In this document: piece after piece, positions 10,601 to 19,253 of the stretch
Layout: the number at the start of each line of letters is the position of its first letter
Position numbering within the stretch: position 1 is the stretch's first letter
From: a virus
IMG/VR virus record: IMGVR_UViG_3300043419_000785
Span: 1-62,008 of that record
Direction: 5' to 3' (one strand)
DNA length: 62,008 nucleotides
Notes under the pieces: generated by a model
What the model was told of the DNA's origin: nothing
What the model saw: the letters and a program-made list of their open reading frames with translations, nothing else
Databases searched by the model: none
Position numbers and translations under genes: made by a program

Positions 10601-11618
10601 GCAAGTTGAATAGACCAATCTTTGACGACGACGTTGCTGGCGGCCATTGTTCGTATGGCAAGTTCTCGATGACCTGCTCAACGTATTCACCGACGTTATC
10701 AAGAACTAGGTACTTCTTAGTGCCACCAACCGCACTGCTATAGGTACTACTGTTTGGTGCTTGCTTTACATTAGTGCCATCTTTCTGTGCCCACGTTACG
10801 TTTGCTTTTACAGATGCACCGCCATCACTCGTCCAGTCAGCATTAAAGTAAGTGTTACTACTAGATGCATTGTCGTCATAGCCATCAAAGTCTCCACTCG
10901 GGATAATTGGTGACAACGTAGGTGTGCGCGTTGAGTTTTTCAGCAGGTTGTCTGACCATGTCGACGGCCAACCTGTGGCGGCTGGTTTGCCAAATGCTGC
11001 TTCCGCAGTTGTCAGATATGCATTGTCAATGTCGGTGCGTGCCGCAATAGACTTAACGGTAACACCACTCAGCGTTACTTTGTTCTTGACAAACGTTTCT
11101 CCGTCCGTAGTAGCACCCTCTAACTGTGGGATGTACTCAATTGGGTTAGCCCCATCTGTTCTAAACATACAACCGCCGGTCAATGCCGGTGATGCACCCG
11201 CATCTGTGCCAGCACCAGGCACGCCATAGATATACTTACCAAGTTGTGTAAGCCTTACTTGGCTTGCGTCAGCCCACGGTCCATATCCAAGGTGAGCATT
11301 TGTGTTTGTAACAGGCGTTGACACGACGTGCGAATATATTGCATTCCCACTGACAAACACCGCTTTATTATCCTGATTGTCTTTGGTTCTATACCCTGTC
11401 AGTGCATAAATAGGGTTAGGTAATGATGACGTCAATTCCGCTTGCCAGCCTGGGCGCGGCGTCAGCGAAGAACCATCAACAAAAAGATTTGTTGAGTCCT
11501 GAATGTAACCTACGTCAAGAGCGTTAGGCTGAAGGTTGGTTTGTATGCCAACAAACCGTCGATCTCCTAAGACGTACGATTGCGTCCCTGAACTTACTTG
11601 TCTTGTATTATCTGGCAT
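7638..11618 (-). CDS. Large tail hub/nozzle-like protein with propeller features, 1326 aa
   Basis: The N-terminus (residues 20-60) has the pattern FVGIQTNLQPNALDVGYIQD followed by dgsSLTPRPGW, which I associate with podoviral tail tubular B/nozzle proteins that fold as a propeller. The C-terminal third has blade-like stretches such as VYDTRTNGWVKW and ends in a beta-sandwich-like region. Between about residues 775 and 840 lies a Gly/Thr-rich beta module of the kind also found in three other virion proteins here. It is the largest structural gene after the giant gene. It shares base 11618 with the preceding gene. The tail assignment is well supported by context, and the exact component is inferred. 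Confidence 0.65.
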   Translation of the reverse strand: MPDNTRQVSSGTQSYVLGDRRFVGIQTNLQPNALDVGYIQDSTNLFVDGSSLTPRPGWQAELTSSLPNPIYALTGYRTKDNQDNKAVFVSGNAIYSHVVSTPVTNTNAHLGYGPWADASQVRLTQLGKYIYGVPGAGTDAGASPALTGGCMFRTDGANPIEYIPQLEGATTDGETFVKNKVTLSGVTVKSIAARTDIDNAYLTTAEAAFGKPAATGWPSTWSDNLLKNSTRTPTLSPIIPSGDFDGYDDNASSSNTYFNADWTSDGGASVKANVTWAQKDGTNVKQAPNSSTYSSAVGGTKKYLVLDNVGEYVEQVIENLPYEQWPPATSSSKIGLFNLQWYSFANIVKTEASVKYIVTVSGLNNSGNVIAGAIFSKEYNQAYATNEADWILNNVVVDFREFASQLVKIKLRIENAAVIANQDIIIDNIRFHASVAALTTSTTTEFNDAGLVSIKFYQENTNLVSRNASYVKNRAIRVLFASPYMDFQTVDTLSFKWDFEAPLVKTNGKYPNIVLGIQKSGSTNIAWSSIGEWDKTNRYISFNIFRLTREERKSVQYVYIKFLEDVFKEDETSFSTWEPAFGIGDLVKAGTSLTPSNGYEYAFTRWYPENLTSKLGPDQLLADGLTANGYESNLSDVSNTVFTTPALSAASVVLNPLVDTGGVGYQVDLSKDRKKVVSVTDATNTDQHLVTSVPAEYQIRLISSNATPSITYIALDGTTVTVASGSWTALSGTSYYYYSVPTTQSGKIRYVTSVTGPIWLEHYVAYGKVNYYATVTASTNAISVVAPFAVGDTIVFTTTLGNLTGGTTYYVLTNSGTAITVSLSSGGAVVTPNTSTVAGTYATIQRTAPAQYSHILVYRRCNTLFPDGRFRLIASVPYDPATTGTQTITGPNWTATYDNTSATAPGVVTLVDTVPDTDLLYIPELYKQGHILEIGRDNLPLGASSIAVFQSRIFASKGNVIFGSWELEQGQEYGIYTTQVPDLNEPGVQKKGASFTVGGYQDKEIIRAMVSSFTENIQQSNSNSASLYILKDNSISTIIGFDPTTFTAQLWVSTPGAGIAAPNSLINADGQVMWLGVNGVVSYNQGQITPRSTELRKLLSLDPTMQGPANISKDYYRQSFSVYANRRLLLTSTSSGAGGANQTVYVYDTRTNGWVKWTTINNMTYTSGCVLSFSDSIQTVLMGSTTGQLYRLTGTTDNSDTATTAPISWSILTRQHGQTYSEGVAYHAVNRAYQLDLHIQNNNAVDTTGSKLTINWRIEDQYGQYFNSTATTYSFAQNTNRSIAIRNLNRAIKATALQIKLSGTSSGTFYIHAAHIHCYDAAIQRS

Positions 11619-12760
11619 CAGTCACAACCTTTTTTACCCCAACCAGAGGTTAGGGTCTGATTACGTTTGTTAGAACATGATAGCGACAAATCATTTTTGA
11701 ATTGATACGTCAATGATGCATCGTTTGCAAATCCATCGACTAACGTCACTTCTTCGCTAAATGTGTCTACAAGCGTGCCGTCTGGCATCCACGAAGGACA
11801 TTCACAATATAACTGATTGACAGTTACAACTGCACGCACAGACATGTTGACAACAACAACCGTTGTTGCACCGCCACTTTTTACGCCATACGACGTGACG
11901 ACCGCTTTACTACTTAGTTGTGTCTTGACTACTTTTGTGGCTCTAGCATTGTCTGTGATTACGACTTTACTGCTAAGATTACAACTAACATTTACGAACC
12001 CAGCTCGTGTAGCCGAGATGGCAGTTTTACTACTAAGATTACATACAGGCGTCTTTGTTACAGTCTGCCGTGTCGTTATGACAGTTGCCTTACTACTTGC
12101 ATTTGCTACACGAGTAACGGTGGCTGCTTGCCTTGTTGCAGCTACCGTAGCTTTACCGCTCGTGTTTACAACTACTTGTCGTGTAACGGTGAAAACGGCA
12201 GAGACAGATGTTTTACTACGTAGTAAGGCATTGGTGTTAGAGAACCCTGCTCTTGTCGCAGTTATTACTGTCTTACTACTAATCGCAGATACAACAGTTT
12301 CTGTTACAAGACTTCTTGTACTTGTAACAGTTGCTTTACTCGTTGCATTCGAAACGACAGTTTTTGTGACTACCTGCCGTGTGGCGGTGACCGCAGTCTT
12401 GCTAATTGTAGATGCAACACGGCTAAATGTAACAGATTGACGTACAGCACCAACTGATGTTTTACTGCTTGTGTTTAATACAGCAGTTTTTGTAATAGGT
12501 GCTCTAACAACTGTGACTGTAACTTTACTGCTTGCATTTGATACAGGCGTTTTTGTTACGGGTTGTCTTGTATTTGTTACCGATGTTTTGCTACTTAAGT
12601 TGCATTTGACAACTCTCGTAACATTAATGACAATTGTAATCGGGGATTTTGACGACGGATTACTAACGGCAGTCTTAGTTGTGCCGCCGGTACCCGAACC
12701 AAAAGGTACGCCCAAGACACTAAATCTTGGGCCACCTCTTCCACCGACTGATGCAGCCAT
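11618..12760 (-). CDS. Tandem 20-21-residue repeat protein, fibre-like, 380 aa
   Basis: After about 25 residues the protein becomes a string of around a dozen units of 20-21 residues. The consensus is SSKTxVTxTRQxVTKTxVSN, with few acidic residues and many Thr, Val, Ser and Lys. Each unit reads as two short beta strands, which suggests a beta-solenoid or fibrous shaft. The last 75 residues are different and contain a CECPSW segment and several further cysteines, probably a globular tip. It lies among the tail genes, so a host-contact fibre or head fibre is the simplest inference. I do not recognise a named family. Confidence 0.65.
   Translation of the reverse strand: MAASVGGRGGPRFSVLGVPFGSGTGGTTKTAVSNPSSKSPITIVINVTRVVKCNLSSKTSVTNTRQPVTKTPVSNASSKVTVTVVRAPITKTAVLNTSSKTSVGAVRQSVTFSRVASTISKTAVTATRQVVTKTVVSNATSKATVTSTRSLVTETVVSAISSKTVITATRAGFSNTNALLRSKTSVSAVFTVTRQVVVNTSGKATVAATRQAATVTRVANASSKATVITTRQTVTKTPVCNLSSKTAISATRAGFVNVSCNLSSKVVITDNARATKVVKTQLSSKAVVTSYGVKSGGATTVVVVNMSVRAVVTVNQLYCECPSWMPDGTLVDTFSEEVTLVDGFANDASLTYQFKNDLSLSCSNKRNQTLTSGWGKKGCD
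11860..12640 (-). repeat. Coding tandem repeats of about 63 bp
   Basis: The repeats of the fibre-like protein are visible in the DNA: phrases like ttactacttg recur every 60-63 bases on the plus strand. Units have diverged at the nucleotide level but keep the SSK and TR positions, so the array is old or under selection. Confidence 0.6.
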
Positions 12761-12766
12761 TTACTC

Positions 12767-13477
12767 TTAGTACTGGTCTATTGCTATACCCGTTGCAGCA
12801 GTATTAGCACCAATAGCAAACGACAACGTATCACCTGAGTTAAGTGTCACGGTGGTGAAGTCACCGTAATACAAAACTGGATTGCTAGTAGCAGTAGCCA
12901 AAAAGTCATTCGTCGTTGGTGTAGCCAAGTTGTTACGGCACACCAAGATTCCGCTACATGTATCACCAGTTCCAGTAATGGCAAAGTTGATTGCAACACT
13001 ATTAAACGCACGCTGGAAATCTGTTCCAGAAGATGGCGAACCAATCGTAAATGCCGGCAACTGTTGTGGTGTATACGTGAATGTAGCCATAACAAGACCA
13101 GTGCCAGTGTCAGTAGTTGGCACTGTTTTGACTAAGTACAAGTAAGGACTTGAGTTTGTTTGCAGAATAGACGCTGCTGACCACGGACCAGTACCTGACA
13201 ACGAGATAGCTGACCCACCAATGGTCGCAGAGATTGAAAATGTTGTGCCACCCGCCGTTGACACTCCCACTACATAATACGGTTGTCCAACAACAGCACT
13301 GGTTGGTGCAGTTGACACAAAGCGAACTATGTCTCCATTGATTAATCCATGAGCGGCACTAGCCGTAAGCGTGGTGGTTGACACACTGTTAACTGTTAGG
13401 TTGGTTGCTGGCGTATTAAGATATGCCGACAACGACCTACGTGCACTAAATTCCGTCATTGCTGCTACTACAGGCAT
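12767..13477 (-). CDS. Virion protein with a shared beta module, 236 aa
   Basis: Residues about 25-95 contain a module of the form HGLINGDIVRF, PYYVVGVS, FSISATIGG and GTGPW. This resembles the E1-FCCH-type beta domain often seen in phage structural proteins. The rest (100-236) is beta-rich with a Cys pair (CSGILVCRNN) and no catalytic motif. It sits between two fibre-like genes with 6-11-base gaps. I infer a tail-fibre or decoration role. Confidence 0.6.
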   Translation of the reverse strand: MPVVAAMTEFSARRSLSAYLNTPATNLTVNSVSTTTLTASAAHGLINGDIVRFVSTAPTSAVVGQPYYVVGVSTAGGTTFSISATIGGSAISLSGTGPWSAASILQTNSSPYLYLVKTVPTTDTGTGLVMATFTYTPQQLPAFTIGSPSSGTDFQRAFNSVAINFAITGTGDTCSGILVCRNNLATPTTNDFLATATSNPVLYYGDFTTVTLNSGDTLSFAIGANTAATGIAIDQY

Positions 13478-13488
13478 TTATTTTCTCC

Positions 13489-14841
13489 TTATGATGGATC
13501 TACCGTTGTGATTGGGTTTACTCCTGCGGTCGCTGTTAAAGCCGCATTCCACGCAGCAGCAGTATCATCTTCTTGATATACAGTCATTGTACTACCGCTA
13601 ATGTCAACCTTGTTTCGTAGGTAACGGAGTGCAGACAGCATGTCACGACCGGTTACTTTAGTTGCAGTAAATGCACCTGTTGAACTTGTTGCAATAGGGA
13701 ATCCACCTTGAGTTGTACTAATAGTAAATGTCGTAGATGACAAGCTACCAGATACAACCCAATATATTGCACCCAATGCCAGGCTATTAGGAGCGGTACC
13801 GACAAATGTTATTCGGTCATCAACAGCCAATGTGTTTACTGCTTGAAATACGTTAGACACAATAGATGTGATTGCAATGTTGTTAGCTGCACCAGCTGTT
13901 GCAAAACTCCTCGTTAACATGCCATCTGCTATCTGTTCACGTGACCATACGTGATCACCAAGAACAACAAACGTATCACCAGCAGTTGGGGTTGTAGTCA
14001 GTGAATCTGCAAGTTGAATAACCCCGTTAGTAGATGTAAATGATGACACAACGGCTGTCTGTCCAGACAATGTACCAGTCGTAAACAACAACGTCTGACT
14101 GTTGTAAAAGTTATCAGCACCAGTCAACGATGTGCGGAAGTACACAGTTGAGTTTGCTGGAGACCCACTCGCTGAAACTGACCCTTCCGTTGCCGTGTTT
14201 GCTTTTCGCAGGATATCCATCAATTTACCAAACGTACCAGCGGTTGTATGACCTGAGTACGCCTCATCCCATACACCACCAGCAATCTCAATTACTGCAT
14301 CTGTAGCCAATGCCGATGCAGTAATTGAGTTTGCAGCAAAGGATGTCGATGTAAGTGCACCAGATGCAGTAGCAGCCACCGTAACCTGACCAGATGCGTT
14401 GCCTGTTGGCAAACCGCCGTTTGCGCCAGCTGCAGCGTTAGGTAGAGCAGTAATGCCAAGACGAACACCATCATCCGGATTAAACGCTACGATCTGATAC
14501 TCAAGCAGAATTGGTGCCATGTTAGTAGCACCCTTGAGCATTACAACTGATTTGTCAGCTGTGGCAAACACAGCATTAGGTACGTCAAATCTATAAAGCC
14601 CAGGCATGTTTGTGCCATCAACGGCAATGAAACCACCAGAAGACCAAGCTGCATCTGCGGAAGCTAATGTGGCCAGTGTAATACTTTGCCTTAGTCCACG
14701 CTCAACAACATAATCTGCAGTAAGACCAGCCGAGTTGAATACAAGACCAGTAAGTCCAGCACCTGTCGTACTTGATGAGTTTTGTATAAACACATACTCA
14801 GTACGACTAGTGTTATTCAATTGTACTAATTGCTTAGCCAC
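13489..14841 (-). CDS. Tail-fibre/baseplate-type protein, 450 aa
   Basis: The C-terminal 50 residues read GRDMLSALRYLRNK, then MTVYQEDDTAAAW and NPITTVDPS. This C-terminal signature recurs in many phage fibre-like proteins. The N-terminal half is a Ser/Thr/Gly-rich beta protein. A beta module shared with neighbours lies at about 325-400 (NTLAVDDRITFVGTAP, IYWVVSG, FTISTTQGG). The start overlaps the stop of the preceding gene by 8 bases. Role inferred: a distal tail or fibre component. Confidence 0.65.
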   Translation of the reverse strand: MAKQLVQLNNTSRTEYVFIQNSSSTTGAGLTGLVFNSAGLTADYVVERGLRQSITLATLASADAAWSSGGFIAVDGTNMPGLYRFDVPNAVFATADKSVVMLKGATNMAPILLEYQIVAFNPDDGVRLGITALPNAAAGANGGLPTGNASGQVTVAATASGALTSTSFAANSITASALATDAVIEIAGGVWDEAYSGHTTAGTFGKLMDILRKANTATEGSVSASGSPANSTVYFRTSLTGADNFYNSQTLLFTTGTLSGQTAVVSSFTSTNGVIQLADSLTTTPTAGDTFVVLGDHVWSREQIADGMLTRSFATAGAANNIAITSIVSNVFQAVNTLAVDDRITFVGTAPNSLALGAIYWVVSGSLSSTTFTISTTQGGFPIATSSTGAFTATKVTGRDMLSALRYLRNKVDISGSTMTVYQEDDTAAAWNAALTATAGVNPITTVDPS

Positions 14842-15943
14842 GTATTCCCCCTGCCATTCCTGGATGAACTACCATTCCACCACCAGTGGATCCCGTAGCA
14901 CCGCCAATAACTAATTTCCACGCAGGACATACTGTATCTGTGTCAGTCCACGCACCAGCGTTGGTTCGTTCTGTTCTCATGTATGAACCACCACCAACAA
15001 ACGACCTAGCTACTGTGCTGTTTGCATAGTTGTTTTGCAGGAATGATGTAAAACCAAGCGAAGCATTAGTTACTTCAAGTGTGATTCGATAAGTACTACC
15101 GGCAGTAAGTTCGGACAATGTTGTCGCGTCAAATAATAACGTTCTTAGTAATGCAGTGGACGTACCAGCTTGTATCTCCGTAGCTGTAAAGGACTTACTT
15201 TGCAGTACCGTATTACTGCTGTCATACAATTTCATATTGGCTGTTGAAGCACTGTTGGTAATTCCCAAAACGCCTTGTATGCCCAACACGTTGTAACTGG
15301 TCGTCCATGACGACTCAAGGTTGAACTTGATTCCTATTTCATCTGGTGATGCACCGCTATTCCATGAAGATATGTTGGATGGCCCACCAGTCGAATTACC
15401 ATACGTTGCAGTTGATGACTCACAGTAAATACATGGTTGTGCTTGAGCTGCATTGTAGTTACTTGCTGCTCCACTGATAATTGCTTTTAGCGTAGGGAAA
15501 GCTGTAACGTATTGACCAACGCCAGAAAACTGCGTACCAAACTGCAAGTGATTTGTTGCATCCCATGTTCCTGACTGAGCTTGCATTACAATGGCGTACA
15601 ACTGCCCACGAGTAACGGTAGCTGAGCCAACGCCAGTGATGGATAGATTGATGTTGCTAAAGTTTGGAAAGTTTGTACCGTTGGCTGCGTAATCTGTATA
15701 TCCAAGCCACGTGCCACTTGGATCACCACTAGTGTTTACAGATTGAATTCCAACTCTACAAGTACCTGGTGAGCCGGTGCGCACATCAAAGTAAAAACCA
15801 ACTTTTGTAATTGTTGCAGCTTCTTCTGCTTGACGAATACAAGCACAATAGTCATTGACTGCTTGGATTCTTCGTTGACCAGATACAGATGTAGTCGTGG
15901 GTTGTGGGAAAGCCCACGGCCACATAAAGTCAACTCTAGCCAT
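14834..15943 (-). CDS. Beta-sandwich putative receptor-binding protein, 369 aa
   Basis: The protein appears to contain two similar jelly-roll-like halves (about 30-190 and 195-340), each with the alternating pattern of carbohydrate-binding or adhesin domains (for example TKVGFYFDVRTGSPGTCRVG). The C-terminus is Gly-rich (GGATGSTGGGMVV and GMAGGIRG), like some phage tips. It has no signal peptide and no catalytic motif. It sits just after the holin-like genes and before the fibre genes. A surface-binding function is an inference from fold-like appearance and position. Confidence 0.55.
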   Translation of the reverse strand: MARVDFMWPWAFPQPTTTSVSGQRRIQAVNDYCACIRQAEEAATITKVGFYFDVRTGSPGTCRVGIQSVNTSGDPSGTWLGYTDYAANGTNFPNFSNINLSITGVGSATVTRGQLYAIVMQAQSGTWDATNHLQFGTQFSGVGQYVTAFPTLKAIISGAASNYNAAQAQPCIYCESSTATYGNSTGGPSNISSWNSGASPDEIGIKFNLESSWTTSYNVLGIQGVLGITNSASTANMKLYDSSNTVLQSKSFTATEIQAGTSTALLRTLLFDATTLSELTAGSTYRITLEVTNASLGFTSFLQNNYANSTVARSFVGGGSYMRTERTNAGAWTDTDTVCPAWKLVIGGATGSTGGGMVVHPGMAGGIRG

Positions 15944-16193
15944 TTTTCTCTATCCACGCACTATTAGGAGCATCTGTATCAAACACAGCGACAGTGCCTA
16001 ATTGGCTATCTGCAAAATACTTTTGCAACAGCAAAGACCTCATCAACGGCATTGGATAGTTGGTCTGACATTGATAAATCTCGTCGTCCCATTCCTGCTG
16101 AGTTAACGTTATTATTGGGCCAACACTAAACTCAATTGTTATAGTTGAATCTTCGTTGGACGTGACGCTAACAATTGAAAGAGTGCTTCGCAT
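15936..16193 (-). CDS. Small conserved-position virion protein, 85 aa
   Basis: An 85-residue acidic protein with beta-like strands (STITIEFSVGPIITLTQQEW) followed by a helical half. The start overlaps the stop of the holin-like gene at 16193, and the stop overlaps the next start by 8 bases, so it is a real coupled gene. I do not recognise it. Position suggests a small tail or head-completion part. Confidence 0.55.
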   Translation of the reverse strand: MRSTLSIVSVTSNEDSTITIEFSVGPIITLTQQEWDDEIYQCQTNYPMPLMRSLLLQKYFADSQLGTVAVFDTDAPNSAWIEKNG

Positions 16194-16471
16194 TACTTCT
16201 CTAAACTCTTTATAAATCGTTCAGCTACAGCATTTACTAGCTGAACTGATCGCAGACCAAGTGTCCCTACTGCAAACGCAACACCTACAACCTGTTCAGG
16301 TGTATGCCATTGCATTTGCTTTGCAATTAGTGGTGTCAGATAAACAGCAGATAAAGTACCTACAATTACACCGGCAAGTCCATGCCAGACATTCTTGACT
16401 TTGGTCTTATCCCACCAGTCAGTTCCTGCTACGGCGCCTACTGCTCCAGCTATGATTTGCTCTTTATCCAT
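16193..16471 (-). CDS. Putative holin, 92 aa
   Basis: I chose ATG 16471 (MDKEQIIAGAVGAVAG), which follows a GAGGGA ribosome site. There are two or three hydrophobic segments (about 5-20, 32-55 and 62-80), with the charged stretch DWWDKTKVKNVWHGLAG between the first two and a C-terminal basic tail RFIKSLEK. The W-H-G-L-A-G then YLTPLIA pattern is typical of small phage holins. It would pore the inner membrane for the endolysin, which is 14 kb away at 30.8 kb. Overlaps of 8 and 1 bases tie it into the late operon. Confidence 0.6.
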   Translation of the reverse strand: MDKEQIIAGAVGAVAGTDWWDKTKVKNVWHGLAGVIVGTLSAVYLTPLIAKQMQWHTPEQVVGVAFAVGTLGLRSVQLVNAVAERFIKSLEK

Positions 16472-16760
16472 CGATGTCCCTCGTTGCTTGGCTGACACGT
16501 TTCACCTCCGGTAGTTTAACTGAAAAAACTGGTAGGTTGCTATCTTGGCGCATAAAGAAGGCAATCAACGCAGTAGTCATAGCCGGTATACCAGCCCTGA
16601 CTCCTTCTATGCTACATAATAATAAACTGCGTGTCACCATGCCGAATGACGCATTGTCGTGTATGTGTTGTGACTTCCATGCAGCATCAAACTCAGGAGC
16701 CGCTGATGCTGTGAATGCTCCAATAGCAAGTAGTATCAAACGCCCCCAAGCGATGTTCAT
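16464..16760 (-). CDS. Small membrane protein next to the holin, 98 aa
   Basis: The start ATG 16760 overlaps the preceding stop (ATGA). Residues 4-22 are a strong hydrophobic segment ending in ASAA, which could be a membrane anchor or signal peptide. A second hydrophobic region lies at about 42-70 and the tail is basic. It is next to the holin, so it may be an antiholin, a second holin or a spanin-like protein. Nothing in the sequence decides between these. Confidence 0.55.
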   Translation of the reverse strand: MNIAWGRLILLAIGAFTASAAPEFDAAWKSQHIHDNASFGMVTRSLLLCSIEGVRAGIPAMTTALIAFFMRQDSNLPVFSVKLPEVKRVSQATRDIDG

Positions 16761-17500
16761 TTTTGTGCCTGTTGAATCGGTGGTACAGCAAATGGTGCAC
16801 CGGATGTTTTCATATGTGCATCCATCTGCATCCATAACTTCATGCGTTGTCCGTCGTACCAGTCCCGCCAAAACATACGTTGTGCGAGGCTTGGGTCATC
16901 CACGTTTTTCATGATGAGTTTTATTGCAACGTAGGTAGCTAGAAGCTGTTTTAAAACATCATCTGGAAGAAAATCCAACGTTGTAGCCGCGTCATTAGCC
17001 GGCATAGGATGTACGCCACATCCGTAAATTGTAGTGTTTATTGGTGAACCACTAGCATTGCCTGGATAAACAGCAATACGATAAGCGTCTGGTCTATACC
17101 AATACAATACACCTGTGCTTCCTGCGGCTGTTGTTGTTTTGTAACTAAGGTCATTCGCACGAATTGATTGCTCACTAGCATGCGTTAGTCTGACTGACCC
17201 GCTGGTAATGAACACATCCGTGACTGACCAGATAGTGCCACTATTCGACACGCTAGTAGCTGACACTAACGATGACGACAGGCTGTTGTTTGCTATTGCT
17301 AATGTAGCATTTACAGGTATGTAAACACATGTCTTACAAAGGTCTGTGATGGCTTCTGCAATAAACGTTGTGACACCATCGGTTGAAATAATTGTGTCAG
17401 TGCCACCAGACCCGTCAGGCAATTGACCCAATACACTTGCATTGGTTTCGTTCAGTAACCTGTATGCTTCTTGCCGCACACTCTGTATTGATATTCCCAT
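16757..17500 (-). CDS. Tail connector/adaptor-like protein, 247 aa
   Basis: It follows another adaptor-like gene and begins with MGISIQSVRQEAYRLLNET. The C-terminal half has helices around LDFLPDDVLKQLLATYVA and a Trp/Met-rich tail (MFWRDWYDGQRMKLWMQMD), like podoviral head-tail connector proteins that bind several copies under the portal. The middle is beta-rich. No enzyme motif is present. The ATG shares base 17500 with the previous stop. Confidence 0.5.
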   Translation of the reverse strand: MGISIQSVRQEAYRLLNETNASVLGQLPDGSGGTDTIISTDGVTTFIAEAITDLCKTCVYIPVNATLAIANNSLSSSLVSATSVSNSGTIWSVTDVFITSGSVRLTHASEQSIRANDLSYKTTTAAGSTGVLYWYRPDAYRIAVYPGNASGSPINTTIYGCGVHPMPANDAATTLDFLPDDVLKQLLATYVAIKLIMKNVDDPSLAQRMFWRDWYDGQRMKLWMQMDAHMKTSGAPFAVPPIQQAQK

Positions 17501-18147
17501 TACAGCGTTCTCCTGCTGTATACAGCGGCATTAGACTCGAGTATGCCTACTCGATCTTGGTACTTCTGAGTGTATATCTGTGCGGCGTCGCCATCGCGCA
17601 TCTGCAACGCCTTTTCCATAAGTACACCATATACAACAGCGTCATGCCCCGAGTCTGGCAACGGGCAGTCGTGTGCGTCCGTAAGCGTTACAGGGTTGCC
17701 GTTAGTGTCGTATACCCAGTAATCGCCCGGTATTGCATACCCTTCAATCATCAAACCGTTTGTTGTGCTGGTTGATGGCTGTGGATACAGTTTAATTCGA
17801 TTCATACCGAACACAATGGCGTGTGTTGGTGTAATGTCTGTGTCTGTTCTTCGATAGTCTTGAGATCTAGCATCTGCCCAATCAATCAATCGAAGGCGCT
17901 CGTAATCACCATCTGTCTGCAATGCAAATATATTCTTCACACGATATAAGTCGCTGTCACAATATTCACTTGTACCAGCGACTATATCTAAATAACGTCT
18001 ACCAATGTAACAGTCGGTTGACCGTGCTATTTGATTTGTGACTTCCACAATCAAGAGGTCGAGACCAAACGGGTCAAGGTCGTTGTCGCCAGAAAAGTAA
18101 TGCTTTCCCAGCAACCTTATGCGTCGTTTAATCTCGCCTCTTGTCAT
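17500..18147 (-). CDS. Head-to-tail adaptor, 215 aa
   Basis: The pattern MTRGEIKRRIRLLGKHYF, then EVTNQIARSTDCYIGRRYLD and IKLYPQPS, fits the adaptor family of short-tailed phages (P22 gp4/gp6-like). It has an N-terminal helical bundle, a beta subdomain and a C-terminal helix with MEKALQMRDGDAAQIYTQKY. It would form a ring beneath the portal. The order coat, decoration, adaptor, connector supports this. Confidence 0.65.
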   Translation of the reverse strand: MTRGEIKRRIRLLGKHYFSGDNDLDPFGLDLLIVEVTNQIARSTDCYIGRRYLDIVAGTSEYCDSDLYRVKNIFALQTDGDYERLRLIDWADARSQDYRRTDTDITPTHAIVFGMNRIKLYPQPSTSTTNGLMIEGYAIPGDYWVYDTNGNPVTLTDAHDCPLPDSGHDAVVYGVLMEKALQMRDGDAAQIYTQKYQDRVGILESNAAVYSRRTL

Positions 18148-18155
18148 GTCATCAC

Positions 18156-19235
18156 CTAGCCAATAGCAGCAGAATCACGTCCGTATGCAAGGGAAGCGGA
18201 GTTGATGATAATACGTCCACTTCCTGATCCTGCTCCAACTACGTTAAGTCGAAGACTTCCCGCAAAGTTTGGTGCAATCGGAACTGACGCAATACGTCCT
18301 CCAGCAACCTTTGCAAATACAGTACTAGTAACTGTACCTGCAACTGTCAACGCAGTACCTGCCACACCAGCACCAAGATACAGTGAACCTGGTCCAAGAC
18401 CAATGGTGAACGAGTTATGCGTTGGGACAGACAATACTTGGTAGACAGATCCTGCAAGAGGGGTCTGACCATTCAACGTAATACTTCCGACAGTAGTCAT
18501 CTGAATGATGTCGCCTACTGCAAAAGCATGTGAGAAGTTTTGCACTGTTGGCGCTGTTCCACCACTAGTTGCTTGGATTGGTGTACCACCAAGTGTTGCA
18601 GACAACTGCATACTTGTTGTTGTACTAGAAACAACAAAGTAGTTCGTTGTCGCGGCAAATCCACCAGGAACCGCCGTACCAGCAACCTGCACAACACTAC
18701 CAATTGGGATAGGGTTGGTCTGCGCGGCAAACGTAATCGTTGGTGTAGTCGTGGAAAACGTTGCACTAATTGCAGTGGCTGCCGCAACAGTCATAACGTT
18801 ACTAGCTGTACTAGCAACTGTAGAGCTGTACACAGGTCCAATTAGTGCACCTGTTGCAATAGTAGTTCCAACTGGATACACAACGGGCGATGCGGCTGTC
18901 GCATCAGGTGTGCCTTCTACAACAAATCGCAGAGTGGTACTTGCTGTATAAGCTTCAGACACCGTATATGCAACACGGACATAAAGCTGATCACGGCTTC
19001 CTGAATGCAACAACGGTACGGATGGTGTGCCTGGTGCTGGTTGATCTGCCTGGCCGGCAAATACACCAGCGTCAGCCAAGGTGTTTAGAAACCCACCAAA
19101 GTTCATAAACAACGAGTAACTGTTTGTGAACGATGCACTCAGAGCTCCGCCGATTGTTTGACTTGAGTTTGGTAGTGACTTAACACCAGTAACACTGTTA
19201 TCCCACCTAAATGTGAGTTTTGCGTCTCTTGCCAT
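18156..19235 (-). CDS. Capsid cement/decoration-type protein with inserted beta modules, 359 aa
   Basis: The ends look like one conserved domain: MARDAKLTFRWDNSVTG at the start, then YVRVAYTVSEAYTASTTLRF, and GSGSGRIIINSASLAYGRD at the end. This arrangement resembles Bbp16-type capsid cement proteins found just after the coat gene. The middle (about 145-285) appears to be an insertion of two Gly/Thr-rich beta modules (TNYFVVSSTTTSMQLSATLG is in the first). It probably binds the outside of the capsid. The family call is tentative; the location after the coat gene is firm. Confidence 0.6.
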   Translation of the reverse strand: MARDAKLTFRWDNSVTGVKSLPNSSQTIGGALSASFTNSYSLFMNFGGFLNTLADAGVFAGQADQPAPGTPSVPLLHSGSRDQLYVRVAYTVSEAYTASTTLRFVVEGTPDATAASPVVYPVGTTIATGALIGPVYSSTVASTASNVMTVAAATAISATFSTTTPTITFAAQTNPIPIGSVVQVAGTAVPGGFAATTNYFVVSSTTTSMQLSATLGGTPIQATSGGTAPTVQNFSHAFAVGDIIQMTTVGSITLNGQTPLAGSVYQVLSVPTHNSFTIGLGPGSLYLGAGVAGTALTVAGTVTSTVFAKVAGGRIASVPIAPNFAGSLRLNVVGAGSGSGRIIINSASLAYGRDSAAIG

Positions 19236-19253
19236 ATCTATTTCCTTTCGCTA

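Noticed and set aside
11817-12440. A 207-codon plus-strand frame opposite the repeat protein
   Set aside because: It is the reverse of the coding tandem repeats, with no ribosome site, so it is a shadow.
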